From Babylonia areolata (Eukaryota; Mollusca; Gastropoda; Neogastropoda; Buccinidae), in the NCBI RefSeq assembly GCF_041734735.1, contig NC_134882.1:21197265-21261264 (forward strand): a stretch of 64,000 nucleotides of DNA, written 5' to 3'. The translations under genes and the position numbers were made by a program. Each line of letters opens with the position of its first letter. Within the stretch, counting starts at the first letter, position 1. Shown here one piece after another: positions 1 through 12,580 of this stretch. The notes below the pieces were generated by a model that made no database searches, was not told the origin of the DNA, and saw only the letters and a program-made list of their open reading frames with translations.

Positions 1-10
1 GTGTGTGTGT

Positions 11-56
11 ATTCTCGTCTGAGATCACTTACAGTGAAAAGACGTTAAACTAAAGA
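11..56 (+). mobile_element. 3' tail of an I/Nimb-like LINE (remnant)
   Basis: The stretch around cttacagtgaaaagacg followed by gttaaact closely matches the 3' terminus of the LINE at 1714-5518 (positions 5490-5513: cttatagtgaataggcg, gttaaact). It is followed by a short (GAAC)n run, as expected for a LINE tail. Only the terminus is inside the window; the body would lie to the left. Confidence 0.5.
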
Positions 57-67
57 ACGAACGAACG

Positions 68-111
<44 letters not shown>

Positions 112-139
112 CTGTCACACATGCACATAGTCTGTCAGG

Positions 140-178
<39 letters not shown>

Positions 179-222
179 TTTTTCTTTTTTCTTTTTTTTT
201 CTCTTTTTTTTTTCTTTTTTAA
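57..222. repeat. Simple repeats: (GAAC)n, (AC)n, (TC)n and T-rich tract
   Basis: GAAC repeats grade into an (AC) run to about 109. A (TC) run follows at about 140-175, then a T-rich tract to about 222. No coding potential is seen. Confidence 0.9.
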
Positions 223-329
223 CTTACTTGAGTAATGTCAGAAACGATTAGTCATCAGTATAGCATGCTGGAATAGTTTGGCCGAAACGATATGTCCAAC
301 GTTTAACTACTGTGATGTCACAGGTCCAG

Positions 330-1247
330 TGTATACTTACCAGTTCGCAAAGCACAACAAAGTGCTAAAAGAAATTGCACACTGACGTGGTGAGCACTGC
401 TCAAGGAGCACCACCCCCACCAGAAGTTCCAGTAGAGTTCCTCTCTGCAGAACTGAGGCAATTAAGTTTGGTCAGGAACAGCTGTAACATCTGAAGCATG
501 GTAACGTGGGCTGCTGAATGGTACCGAAGACTGGGAATGTACAGTCGATCTACCAGAGGGGAAGAAACACCCGGAAATCATCAGCAAGAGCGGCATGAGA
601 TCTGACATAGTATACCGCCTCCACTCCAAGGCAACGAAACAAGTGATTCTGATTGAGCACACTGTGCCATATGAAAGCAGAATGGAGGAAGCCCACATCT
701 ACAAAACTGAGAAGTATGCTAGTCTAGCCAGCAGTCTGCGAGAATCTGGCTTCCAAGCCAAAGTCCTCGCCATAGAGGTTGGTGTAAGAGGGTTTGTGAG
801 CGCACATGCCGACAGACTCATGAAACAGCTGTCGATTTCTGGTTGAGAGAGGACACGGGCTCTCAAGGCAATGGCAGAAGCAGCAGGAAAGAGTCCCAGC
901 TAGATCTGGTCGAGGATGAATATCCCTTCTCAAACTAGGCGTACGATGGTCAGTAGTTAAAACGTCTGCCAGAAAGGCGACTCAGTCCTGAAATGGCGAC
1001 TGACCACCCTGGAAGCGCGGGTTCGAACCTAATGATGACCAGGGGGGGAAAAAAAGAAGAAAAAAAAAAAAGGCGGCAATACAAGGGCATCCAGGTGTCA
1101 TGACCTGGGTGCGGCCCGGCCCCCTAAGAGTGTAAGGAATTAAGGGCCGAAACACTTGGGGGGCGGGGGGGGGGGGGGGGGGGGGGGGCATCTTCTCTGA
1201 AGACCTTGTACTGCCCATCTCTACCAAGAGTTTCTTATCACTGTCCC
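330..1247 (+). mobile_element. REL-endonuclease LINE 3' end, copy 1, with tRNA-like 3' segment
   Basis: The translated strand carries the C-terminal restriction-like endonuclease of an R2/NeSL/Hero-type LINE, recognised from family memory. Visible motifs are RSDIV (about 599), then ILIEHTVPYESRMEEA and KTEKYASL, an arrangement like the PD-(D/E)xK core. The frame is open from 595 to 846. Upstream, degraded text from about 330 (KHNKVLKEIA-like) continues the protein. From about 942 a tRNA-like segment follows with a box B GGTTCGAACC at 1020-1029, then A-rich and G-rich tracts, ending near 1247. The same order of parts occurs inverted at 35735-37037. This is a broken fragment without the RT part. 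The G run at about 1157-1188 is simple repeat. Confidence 0.6.
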
Positions 1248-1319
1248 AAGTTCGAGGGGTGCGTTTGTGGCCAACAATGAATACACCCTATTACACGAAA
1301 AACAATGTTACACTGGGTG

Positions 1320-1410
1320 TGCATGTGTATGCTTCTCTCTCTGTCTCTGTCTCTCTCTCTAACCACACTCAATGACATGGGCCAGTGGCCTATTCATTAA
1401 ACCATTTAGT

Positions 1411-1458
<48 letters not shown>

Positions 1459-1664
1459 CTGTGTCTGTGTGAGTCATGTGTAGCCTGTGTCCAGTGTGCG
1501 TGCGTCAGTGTGTGCGCGCGTGTGTGTGTGCGCGCGATCGGTCATAGACACCAGTTCTTTCATCGAAAGTCTTCTGTCAATGATTGCCCCACGCCACAAC
1601 AACCCATATATTCATCATCTCAGCACAAGACGCACCGTGCTCTCACATACACGGGCGCACGCCG

Positions 1665-1701
<37 letters not shown>
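1320..1701. repeat. Microsatellite cluster (TC)n, (GT)n, (AC)n
   Basis: Contains (TC) at about 1412-1456, GT/GC-rich sequence at 1495-1536 and (AC) at about 1670-1700. The open frames here only reflect repeat periodicity. The (AC) run is the landing site of the LINE that starts at 1714. Confidence 0.9.
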
Positions 1702-1703
<2 letters not shown>

Positions 1704-1713
1704 AGTCCCATCC
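1702..1713. repeat. Left target-site duplication of LINE A
   Basis: acagtcccatcc at 1702-1713 is identical to 5519-5530, directly after the A-rich tail of the LINE. The first base may belong to the tail, so the true duplication is 10-12 bp. Confidence 0.8.
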
Positions 1714-4700
1714 CAGCTATATACATTCGAGAAGGGGTCAAGTACACTCCATGCCCCAGCCCCGTTCCACCAGATATACCAAATATTCATTCTTGTGCTG
1801 TAAAAGTCCAGTATAACTCTTCACTCTTAACTGTCATTTCTGTAGGTCCAAATGACTTCAATACAGAGTGGATTCGAACCTTACGGACAGACCAGGACAA
1901 AAAAGTTCTCATCACGGGAGACTTCAATGCACACTCGCCATTTTGGGAGAAAGACTGCCAGTCGATCACTAGCAATCGTTTTATTGAAAACATTGTAGAT
2001 ACTTCTTTATACCTACTTAACGATGGCAGAATAACACGGATACCAGACAATCCAAGCCATAGAGCAACTGCCATAGATCTCACTTTAATCTCACCAGATC
2101 TGGCACCAATATGTGACTGGAATACACTGGATGACACTCTTAATAGTGATCATTTGCCTATTATAATAAGACTTGAATCTAAAATGCCTCAGTCAATAGA
2201 TCCAAACGAGGATAAGATCCCAAAATATAATTACCGACATGCGAACTGGGATAAATTCACAAGTTTACTTTCATCGTTTCAAATTTGCAACATAAACGAT
2301 ACAGACATCAACAGTTTATATTCGACATTTACAAATGATGTCATCACCGCTGCAAATGAATCTATACCCAAGTACAAATCGGTTAAAGATCATAAGCACT
2401 CTGGTAATATCTGGTGGAATGAGGCTTGTGAAGCAGCAAAGAAAGAAAAGAAGTCAAAATTCAAAATATACTTAAAAGTACAATCCCTCCCAAATCATTT
2501 AGAGATGAAATAGGCTAAAAAATAAAGCAAATAGTGTTAACGCACAAGCGAAAAGGCAGTACTGGTCGTCTTTCTGCACAAATGAAGTTTTCAATCACAA
2601 AGATACGCAAAAGGTATGGGAAAAACTAAAATCAATGAAAAATGGAAATATTTACCACAATGCCCAATTAAACTGGACCATACAGATCTACCTTCAAATA
2701 TTGAAAAGGCAGAAGTTTTTGCTGACATGTTTGGTAATCATAGTAGAAACACTGGTTTGTCAGAAGAAAATAGAAAGTTCAGAGAAAGCCAAGAGAAAAA
2801 TGAAATATACCAAGGTTCAGAGAGCGTAAATCACCTATATATAAATAGTGAAATAACACCAGATGAAATAAAAGAATGTCTCTCAAATCTCGGCAGCAAA
2901 AAAACAGCAGTTGGTTTAGACGGAATTTCAAACGAAATGTTGAGACATTTGCCTGGAAATTTGACTGATTTCTTACACTTAATTTTAAAGAAATGTTGGT
3001 CTGATGGTGACATTCCTCTTGTATGGAAACAATCAATTGTTGTCCCAATACACAAACAGGGCAAACGCAGAACAGATAAAAACAGTTATCGACCAATTGC
3101 CTTAACATCGCATGTATGCAAACTAATGGAAAAAATTGTTGTAAAAAGACTTGTTCATTATTGTGAGAAGCATAGTGTAATTCCTGTAAACCAAGCTGGC
3201 TTTAGAAAAGGTAGATCCTCCATGTGAAAAAAGCATACTACCAAGTGTGGCACGCTCGACTTTTATATAAACTGAAAAATATCGGTATCACAGGCAACAT
3301 GTATGATTATATTAGAAGTTTCTTATCAGATAGATTTATACAAGTAAGAATAGGAAATACCTACTCAAACCCCAGACAATTACATATGGGGTTACCACAA
3401 GGATCAGTAATTTCGCCAATTTTATTCAATATATTATTAGCAGATCTACCTAACAAGCTAGCTAAAGATACAGTCTTGGTTCAATTTGCTGATGACATTT
3501 GTTTATGGATGAAGGTGACAATGAAAAATAAAACGCCTACTAGGACACTAAAGAAAATATACCAGCGGGAACTTGATAAAATCAGCAACTTTATGACGGA
3601 AAATGGCTTATCATTGTCCTTAGAAAAAACAAATATGATGCTATTTAATACAGGATCAGACCCAGAAAAGCTCCCTGTGTTTACAATAAATGGTTCTATC
3701 ATCAGATATACACAATATGTTAAATTTTTGGGAGTCTATATTTCTTCAAAGCTTTCGTGGAATTATCATATTGACTATATACTAAACAAAGCAAGAAAAG
3801 GTCTAAATTTCCTTAAAATAATTTGTAAACAGCACTGGGGGCAAGATACCAAAGCGTTGATATCTCTCGCAACCTCTCTCGTACGTTCACGCTTGACATA
3901 CGCTCAAGAGGTATTTTTCAGTGCTCCACTGCATTTGTTAAAGAAGCTGCAAAGCATCGATTGTAAGGCTTATAAACTTGCTCTAGGTGTGCCCATTCTT
4001 ACATCAAATTTAGGGACCTACAGAGAAGCAGGTGTTTTATCTCTTGATGAACAAAGGAAAGCTTCAGCCGCGAAATTCGTTATCAAATCTTTCGCATATG
4101 AAACCTTTTCAAAAGAAGAAGCTAATTTAAGTTCACAAAAAGATTTTGGTAAACGAGCTAAGACGATACAGTCTATGACATCCATCAATACATTTGCATC
4201 AGATATCATTAGTGCTACGGAATCAAAAGACAAGCAAATTGCAAAAATACCTACTTTTTCACCAGTCCCTGAGTGGGAACAGTGTAAAGCTACCTTTGAC
4301 ATGGATTATACAGATTTATCCAAGAACCAGTCACCATTTTTGTTCAAACCTGAAGTGCTCTCCCATATAGAAAATCAATATTCTAATTATCTAAAAATAT
4401 ACACAGACGGATCTGTTCTAGAAGATGGTAATTCAGGAGCGGCTTTTGTAATTCCTTCATTTAGATTAGAAAAATTATACTATATTGGTAGACAATATTC
4501 CATTTTCACAGCTGAACTTATAGCCATACTTATGGCCTTAAATTATATTTCAGACATTCCGAAAACTGTCAGTGAAATTCTATTATGTTTAGACTCGAAG
4601 TCAGTATTAAAAGCTATAGAATCTCCAAATTCAAAGAAGCGAATAGAGATGACAATGGAAATAAAACATATTATTCACCAACTGACAAAACAGGGCATTA

Positions 4701-5518
4701 AATTAACTTTCTGTTGGGTACCTTCGCACTGTGGAATATCTTCAAATGAGTGGGTAGACCAAGCAGCTAGAAGAGCAGCACGTAATTTCGAAGGCGCAAT
4801 ACAACTTGACATCCAGTTAGATCTACATGAATACATTAGTTGTATAGAAAATGTATCTAGAAATCGATTTAAGAAATTACTTATAGATTCAAATAATCAA
4901 TATTACCAATGTTGTGTAAACACAAAGAATGCAGCTAATCCCAAACATTTTCTAAATTTGACACCAGCAGCACATTCAAGACAAATTACAAGTCTAATGT
5001 ATAGAATTCGTTTAAATGCCTTTCGTACAAAATTTTCTAAAAATATAAAATGTATATGCGGTAAGCAAGTAACTGTAAGTCATCTACTCATTCATTGTCC
5101 GAGCATAAGACAGTTAATTCCTAAAGATGTAGTTGATGACTTTTCTTCCAATATTTCATTAGCCACTGAAAAGATTTTGAATGATTATTCATTGCTTAGA
5201 ATGTTTTCGGAAATTTTAAACTCCAGTCCAGTTGGTATCCTCCTTTGATGTGTTATAATTAATGTTGTTATTTATATTTACATTGTTATAGGTTAATACT
5301 TGTTGATATGCATATACATATTCTCCTTCCCATGACACCTCATTCAATACACACCACAATCTCTAGACCTTTTTCTTATAATATACTTTTCCTCTGATAC
5401 ATAACATGAATATTTTTTTACACTAATATTCACATGCATTCCCTTTCCTTTATCCACTTCTTTACTCCTTTCCGTCTAAAAACACTTATAGTGAATAGGC
5501 GTTAAACTGAAGATAAAA
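1714..5518 (+). mobile_element. I/Nimb-like LINE (APE endonuclease, RT, RNase H), 5'-truncated
   Basis: A retrotransposon pol remnant on the + strand. Part order: apurinic-type endonuclease (GDFNAHSPFWE near 1920, SDHLPI near 2146), RT (YRPIALTSHVCKLMEKI near 3088, GLPQGSVISPILFN near 3389, FADD near 3487), RNase H (YTDGS near 4402, AEL near 4513, LDSKS near 4590, PSHCGI near 4725), and a C-terminal CCHC-like finger (CICGK...HLLIHC near 5051). An RNase H downstream of RT points to the I superfamily, Nimb-like. The element begins inside the endonuclease, as 5'-truncated LINE copies do, and ends at 5518 with an A-rich tail. The endonuclease and RT parts lie in different frames. Around 3219-3227 the text jumps from FRKGRSS to KKAYYQVWH, so roughly 40-50 codons holding the RT motif A aspartate are missing and the frame is broken. 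The last frame (3224-5248) is open for 674 codons. A 12-bp duplication flanks it. Confidence 0.85.
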
Positions 5519-5530
5519 ACAGTCCCATCC
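5519..5530. repeat. Right target-site duplication of LINE A
   Basis: acagtcccatcc, identical to 1702-1713, following the LINE tail gataaaa. It marks the exact insertion point. Confidence 0.8.
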
Positions 5531-5916
5531 TGGAGATTAACATAGATTTGGAAAACATCGTGTTACACGTTACGTTCCACTGGGCAGGCCTACTGGCTTG
5601 TCAATTTTTCATGATGCCATATTGCCAACAGTTTGGATTTTAAAAAAAACGGGAACACGTTTTGGCGGTGTATGCAGACTGACACATTAGTGTGTGTGTC
5701 TGTGTCTGTGTGTCAGTGTGTGACGGTGTGTACGCATGCGCGGGCGCGTTCGTGTGTGTGTGTCTCGGTGTGTGTCGGTGTGCGCGGTGTATCTCTCTGT
5801 CTTTATGTGACGGAGTGACACACGGGCCTGTGTGTACATGTGCCAACTTTGCGGCGGCCCCAACGTGTGTAGGATTCCCTTGGAGACGGATCACCATGGT
5901 GAGCGGGATTAACATA
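5531..5916. other. Gene-free stretch with (GT)n-rich segment
   Basis: Unique sequence to about 5685, then GT/GTC-rich sequence at 5690-5790. No gene recognised. Confidence 0.6.
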
Positions 5917-6535
5917 AACAGCAAAGAGGGATAACGTAAACAGCAAAGAGGGATAACGTAAACAGCAAGCAAAGAGTGATAACATAAACAGCAAGCATAG
6001 AGGGATAACGTAAACAGCAAAGAGGGATAACATAAGCAATGGAGAGGGATAACGTAAACAGCAAAGAGGGATAACGTAAGCAGTGAAGAGAGATAACGTA
6101 AACAGCAAAGAGGGATAACGTAAGCAGTGAAGAGGGATAACGTAAACAGGAAAGAGGGATAACATAAGCAGTGAAGAGGGATAACATAAACAGCAAATAG
6201 GGATAACGTAAACAGCAAAGAGGGATAACATAAGCAGTGAAGAGGGATAACATAAACAGCAAAGAGAGAGTAACATAAACAGCAAATAGGGATAACGTAA
6301 ACAGCCAAGAGGGATAACATAAGCAGTGAAGAGGGATAACGTAAACAGCAAAGAGGGATAACATAAACAGCGAAGAGGGATAATGTAAACAGCCAAGAGG
6401 GATAACATAAGCAGTGAAGAGGGATAACGTAAACAGCAAAGAGGGATAACATAAACAGCGAAGAGGGATAATGTAAACAGCAAAGAGGGATAACATAAAC
6501 AGCGAAGAGGGATAACGTAAACAGCAAAGAGGGAC
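5917..6535. repeat. Minisatellite, 22-bp unit (26-bp variants)
   Basis: About 28 copies of a unit containing agagggataacgtaaacagc. A few early units (about 5963 and 5988) carry agcaagca in place of agca, giving 26 bp. Open frames on the minus strand (LFAVYVIPL-type) are pure repeat translation. Confidence 0.95.
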
Positions 6536-6922
6536 CAAGAGAAACCTGCGCCAGTCCATCAGCTGGGTAGCCACTTTAGATTATGATAAAACAAATAATA
6601 GAGAAAAAAAGATTCTGTTGAAGGTCTATTGATTTTATGACATTTGTAACAGTTTACTTTGCTGGACTACAACTACTACCGCTGCTACTTTTGCCGCCGC
6701 CGCCGCTGCTGCTGCTACAGTCATGCTAAAGATTCACCAGTGCCGTGTGTGCTCTGCTTGTCACGAATCTGAGTCATCCTTTGAAGACGCCGTGTGACCG
6801 GGATTGTGGGTCTAGTCCCCGCTTAATGCGTCATGAGGTCACAATGAGACACGTTACTGAACCGGGGGAAAACGGGACGACACACACACACACACTCACA
6901 CACACATACACACACACACAAA

Positions 6923-6983
<61 letters not shown>

Positions 6984-7197
6984 CGTGACGGGATGGTGTG
7001 AATGGCGGGGTGGGGTGGGGGGGAGGAAGCAATAAAATAATAACAGCAGGCAATTTGAATAAATAAAGATGTGATTTAACCGTCTCAGCTTGCTGTTAAT
7101 ATTAACAGCGGTCGGCTTTGTAGCCAGCCACAGACACCACCACCACCACCACCACCACCACCCCTCTCCTGAACCACCTCGGCTCTCCCTCCCGGCA
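6536..7197. repeat. Gene-free stretch with (GCC/GCT)n, (AC)n and (CAC)n
   Basis: Trinucleotide repeats at 6670-6718, an (AC) tract at about 6879-6982, and a (CAC) tract at 7135-7162. No gene recognised between them. Confidence 0.85.
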
Positions 7198-9758
7198 GTG
7201 AGGTGTGTTGTGTATGGTGGAGATGGGGTGTTGTCAATGAGACAGTGAGGTGTGTTGTGTATGGTGGAGATGGGATGTTGTCAATGAGACAGTCAGTGAG
7301 GTGTGTTCTGTATGGTGGAGATGGGGTGTTGTCAATGAGACAGTGAGGTGTGTTGTGTATGGTGGAGATGGGATGTTGTCAATGAGACAGTCAGTGAGGT
7401 GTGTTCTGTATGGTGGAGATGGGGTGTTGTTAATGAGACAGTGAGGTGTGTTGTGTATGGTGGAGATGGGATGTTGTCAGTGAGACAGTGAGGTGTGTTC
7501 TGTATGGTGGTGATGGGGTGTTGTCAATGAGACAGTCAGTGAGGTGTGTTGTGTATGGTGCAGATGGGGTGTTGTCAATGAGACAGTGAGGTGTGTTGTG
7601 TATGGTGGAGATGGGGTGTTGTCAATGAGACAGTGAGGTGTGTTCTGTGTGGTGGAGATGGGGTGTTGTCAATGAGACAGTGAGGTGTGTTGTGTATGGT
7701 GGAGATGGGGTGTTGTCAATGAGACAGTCAGTGAGGTGTGTTGTGTATGGTGGAGATGGGGTGTTGTCAATGAGACAGTGAGGTGTGTTCTGTATGGTGG
7801 AGATGGGGTGTTGTCAATGAGACAGACAGTGAGGTGTGTTGTGTATGGTGGAGATGGGGTGTTGTCAATGAGACAGACAGTGAGGTGTGTTCTGCATGGT
7901 GGAGATGGGGTGTTGTCAATGAGACAGTGAGGTGTGTTGTGTATGGTGGAGATGGGGTGTTGTCAATGAGACAGTGAGGTGTGTTCTGTATGGTGGAGAT
8001 GGGGTGTTGTCAATGAGACAGACAGTGAGGTGTGTTCTGTATGGTGGAGATGGGGTGTTGTCAATGAGACAGACAGCGAGGTGTGTTCTGTATGGTGGAG
8101 ATGGGGTGTTGTCAATGAGACAGACAGCGAGGTGTGTTCTGTATGGTGGAGATGGGGTGTTGTCAATGAGACAGACAGCGAGGTGTGTTCTGTATGGTGG
8201 AGATGGGGTGTTGTCAATGAGACAGACAGCGAGGTGTGTTCTGTATGGTGGAGATGGGGTGTTGTCAGTGAGACAGTGAGGTGTGTTCTGTATGGTGGAG
8301 ATGGGGTGTTGTCAATGAGACAGACAGCGAGGTGTGTTCTGTATGGTGGAGATGGGGTGTTGTCAATGAGACAGTGAGGTGTGTTGTGTATGGTGGAGAT
8401 GGGGTGTTGTCAATGAGACAGTGAGGTGTGTTCTGTATGGTGGAGATGGGGTGTTGTCAATGAGACAGACAGTGAGGTGTGTTCTGTATGGTGGAGATGG
8501 GGTGTTGTCAATGAGACAGTGAGGTGTGTTCTGTATGGTGGAGATGGGGTGTTGTCAATGAGACAGACAGCGAGGTGTGTTCTGTATGGTGGAGATGGGG
8601 TGTTGTCAATGAGACAGACAGTGAGGTGTGTTCTGTATGGTGGAGATGGGGTGTTGTCAATGAGACAGTGAGGTGTGTTCTGTATGGTGGAGATGGGGTG
8701 TTGTCAATGAGACAAATAGCGAGGTGTGTTCTGTATGGTGGAGATGGGGTGTTGTCAATGAGACAGACAGCGAGGTGTGTTCTGTATGGTGGAGATGGGG
8801 TGTTGTCAATGAGACAGTGAGGTGTGTTGTGTATGGTGGAGATGGGGTGTTGTCAATGAGACAGACAGTGAGGTGTGTTGTGTATGGTGGAGATGGGGTG
8901 TTGTCAATGAGACAGACAGTGAGGTGTGTTGTGTATGGTGGAGATGGGGTGTTGTCAATGAGACAGACAGTGAGGTGTGTTGTGTATGGTGGAGATGGGG
9001 TGTTGTCAGTGAGACAGCGAGGTGTGTTGTGTATGGTGGAGATGGGGTGTTGTCAGTGAGACAGTGAGGTGTGTTCTGTATGGTGGAGATGGGGTGTTGT
9101 CAGTGAGACAGTGAGGTGTGTTGTGTATGGTGGAGATGGGGTGTTGTCAGTGAGACAGTGAGGTGTGTTGTGTATGGTGGAGATGGGGTGTTGTCAATGA
9201 GACAGTGAGGTGTGTTGTGTATGGTGGAGATGGGGTGTTGTCAATGAGACAGTGAGGTGTGTTGTGTATGGTGGAGATGGGGTGTTGTCAATGAGACAGT
9301 GAGGTGTGTTCTGTGTGGTGGAGATGGGGTGTTGTCAATGAGACAGTCAGTGAGGTGTGTTGTGTATGGTGGAGATGGGGTGTTGTCAATGAGACAGACA
9401 GTGAGGTGTGTTCTGTATGGTGGAGATGGGGTGTTGTCAAAGATACAGACAGTAAGGTGTGTTCTGTATGGTGGAGATGGGGTGTTGTCAATGAGACAGA
9501 CAGTGAGGTGTGTTGTGTATGGTGGAGATGGGGTGTTGTCAATGAGACAGACAGCGAGGTGTGTTCTGTATGGTGGAGATGGGGTGTTGTCAATGAGACA
9601 GACAGTGAGGTGTGTTCTGTATGGTGGAGATGGGGTGTTGTCAATGAGACAGACAGTGAGGTGTGTTCTGTATGGTGGAGATGGTGTGTTGTCAATGAGA
9701 CAGACAGTGAGGTGTGTTCTGTATGGTGGAGATGGGGTTTTGTCAATGAGACAGTCAG
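7198..9758. repeat. Minisatellite, 47/51-bp units, about 52 copies
   Basis: Each unit contains gtatggtggagatggggtgt and ends in tgtcaatgagac followed by agt (47 bp), or agacagt or agtcagt (51 bp). The 51-bp units are 17 codons long, which explains the repetitive open frames (CSVWWRWGVVNETDSEV-like). Unit divergence is low, so the array was recently homogenised. The unit is G-rich on the + strand. Confidence 0.95.
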
Positions 9759-10959
9759 TGTGGCGCGGACCAGCACTTCACAAAGAGGCTGCTGTTGGAA
9801 ATGAGTTGTTGTTGTTATTGTTATGGCTCGGGGATCCGAACTTCTGCCTTCTGAGGACGCAATAGCTTTTGCCGACAGAAGGTGCCGGCAAGACCGTACT
9901 GTCCATTACACGGGACAGTCATCAGTGGAATCCTGCTCAGTGTTTCTCGCCCTTTGTGGGGAAGCATTTGGTGACAAATCCTGGACTTTTCCCAACTCGA
10001 TTTTGTACATGAGCACAGTGTGTACATTCACATTCAAAGAAATATACTCGTGCAGTACAAAAAACACAATGAGTTCTATCGCTGTCCGTTTAGCGAAAGG
10101 AATTGTACACTGAACGTCCTGGCGAAGAAATAAGTACTACGATCACATTCAGTTTTTTCATGGAGTGTGCACACAAGCAAGCGCGCCGGCCCGCGCGCGC
10201 GCGCACGCACTGGCCCACACACACACTGGCAAACGCCGGCGAGAACGCCGCGCCGCACTGACGCGCAAAACCGGATGCACTGACACGCATACCCATTGAC
10301 ATGCGCAATCACGCAATGCACACAGATTCACATTCATTTCCCGATAAATCCCGTTACCTTCTCGTATGTAAATCAGGGCGGATAGAATAAAACGGTGATG
10401 TACTGAAACACAAATGTTTATATCATCCTTAAGGCTCGGCTGGCCACTCCTGTCTCGATTCCCCATCTTTCAATGAATCACTCGTTTTACAATCCTGCAG
10501 CGGCAAGTACACTGGGTTTTGTTGTTGTTGTTTTTTCAGATTATTTTTTGTTTCAACGATAAAGCTACAGAACAATGCAGAGAAAAGGCCATATGATTTT
10601 GATGACCATTGCAACGACATAAACAAGTATTACACTAAGTTATTCACTTTTTTTTTAAAACTGAGCTCTTTTTTTAAACCCCACCCCCCATCCCCCACAA
10701 TCAACTAATTCCATCCTCTCTCCCTCCCGCTCTCAACCACTTGGTACGTGAGAAGTGTCACAGCTCTCTCTCCATCTCCCTCTGTCTTTCTCCCTCCCTC
10801 CCTCTCCTTTTTTGGATATTTCCCAGTATGTGCGTGTGTGTGTGTGTGCGTGCTTAAACGAAAAACAAAAACATGATTGATAAAGATTGTGACAATACAG
10901 CCAACATCAGACTTGAAGTAGCTCAGTCATGGAGCACCCGAATGGCAGATCACTTTGCA
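9759..10959. other. Gene-free spacer between two minisatellites
   Basis: Mostly unique sequence. It includes a CG-rich alternating purine-pyrimidine tract (about 10180-10270) and a CT-rich tract (about 10680-10815) ending in (GT)n. Short open frames show no recognisable domain. Confidence 0.55.
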
Positions 10960-12580
10960 CGGTCACCCCGAACAGCATGTTACTTTGCACGGTCACCAAG
11001 AACAGCATGTTACTTTGCACGGTCACCAAGAACAGTATATTACTTTGCACGGTCACCAAGAACAGCATGTTACTTTGCACAGTCACCAAGAACAGTATAT
11101 TACTTTGCACGGTCACCAGGAACAGCATGTTACTTTGCACGGTCACTAAGAACAGCATATTACTTAGCACGGTCACCCCGAAGAGCATATTACTTTGCAT
11201 GGTCACCCGGAACAGCATATTACTTTGCATGGTCACCCCGAATAGCATATTACTTTGCATGGTCACCCCGAATAGCATGTTACTTTGCATGGTCACCCCG
11301 AATAGCATATTACTTTGCATGGTCACCCCGAATAGCATGTTACTTTGCACGGTCACCAAGAACAGCATGTTACTTTGCACGGTCACTACGAACAGCATGT
11401 TAATTTCCACGGTCACCCCGAATAGCATGTTACTTTGCACGGTCACCGAGAACAGTATGTTGCTTTGCACGGTCACCCCGAATAGCATGTTACTTTGCAC
11501 GGTCACCAAGAACAGCATGTTACTTTGCACGGTCACCCCGAACAGCATATTACTTTGCATGGTCACCCGAATAGCATGTCACTTTGCACGGTCACCAAGA
11601 ACAGCACATTACTTTGCACGGTCACCAAGAACAGCATGTTACTTTGCACGGTCACCAAGAACAGCATGTTACTTTGCACGGTCACCAAGAACAGCACATT
11701 ACTTTGCACGGTCACCAAGAACAGCATGTTACTTTGCACAGTCACCCCGAATAGCATGTTACTTTGCACGGTCACCTCGTATAGCATGTTACTTTGCACG
11801 GTCACCCCGAATAGCATGTTACTTTGCACGGTCACCAGGAACAACATGTTACTTTGCACTGTCACCCCGAATAGCATGTTACTTTGCACGGTCACCACGA
11901 ACAGTATATTACTTTGCACGGTCACCCCGAATAGCATGTTACTTTGCACGGTCACCACGAATAGTATATTACTTCGCACGGTCACCCCGAATAGCATCTT
12001 ACTTTGCACGGTCACCAAGAACAGCATATTACTTCGCACGGTCACCCCGAACAGCATATTACTTTGCACGGTCACCAAGAACAGTATACTACTTTGCACG
12101 GTCACCAAGAACAGCATATTACTTTGCACGGTCACCAAGAACAGTATATTACTTTGCACGGTTACCAAGAACAGTATATTACTTTGCACGGTCACTAAGA
12201 ACAGTATATTACTTTGCACGGTCACCAAGAACAGCATATTACTTTGCACGGTCACCAAGAACAGCATATTACTTTGCACGGTCACCCCGAACAGTATGTT
12301 ACTTTGCACGGTCACCAACAACAGCGTATTACTTTGCACGGTCACCAAGAACAGTATATTACTTTGCACGGTCACCCCGAACAGTATGTTACTTTCACGG
12401 TCACCAAGAACAGCATGTTACTTTGCACGGTCACCAAGAACAGCATGTTACTTTGCACGGTCACCAAGAACAGTATATTACTTTGCACGGTCACCAAGAA
12501 CAGCACATTACTTTGCACGGTCACCAAGAACAGTATATTACTTTGCACGGTCACCAAGAACAGTATATTACTTTGCACGT
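10960..12580. repeat. Minisatellite, 30-bp unit, about 54 copies
   Basis: The unit contains tactttgcacggtcaccaag then aacagcatgt, with variants ccccg for caaga and tatat for catgt. The period is a multiple of three and largely free of stops, so several frames stay open for hundreds of codons (10929-12665 on +). One unit near 12390 is a base short and shifts the frame. No gene is inferred. Confidence 0.95.

Noticed and set aside
3224-5248. 674-codon frame as a host RNase H-containing gene
   Set aside because: Motif order (RT then RNase H then CCHC finger), the A-rich tail and the flanking target-site duplication show it is part of a LINE.
5640-6527. 295-codon minus-strand frame of LFAVYVIPL repeats
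   Set aside because: Translation of a 22-bp array. It looks like membrane segments only because the unit is T/A-rich on that strand.
7198-9865. Repeated VWWRWGVVNET peptide frames
   Set aside because: The frame shifts between 47- and 51-bp units and no frame stays open across the array; it is a minisatellite.
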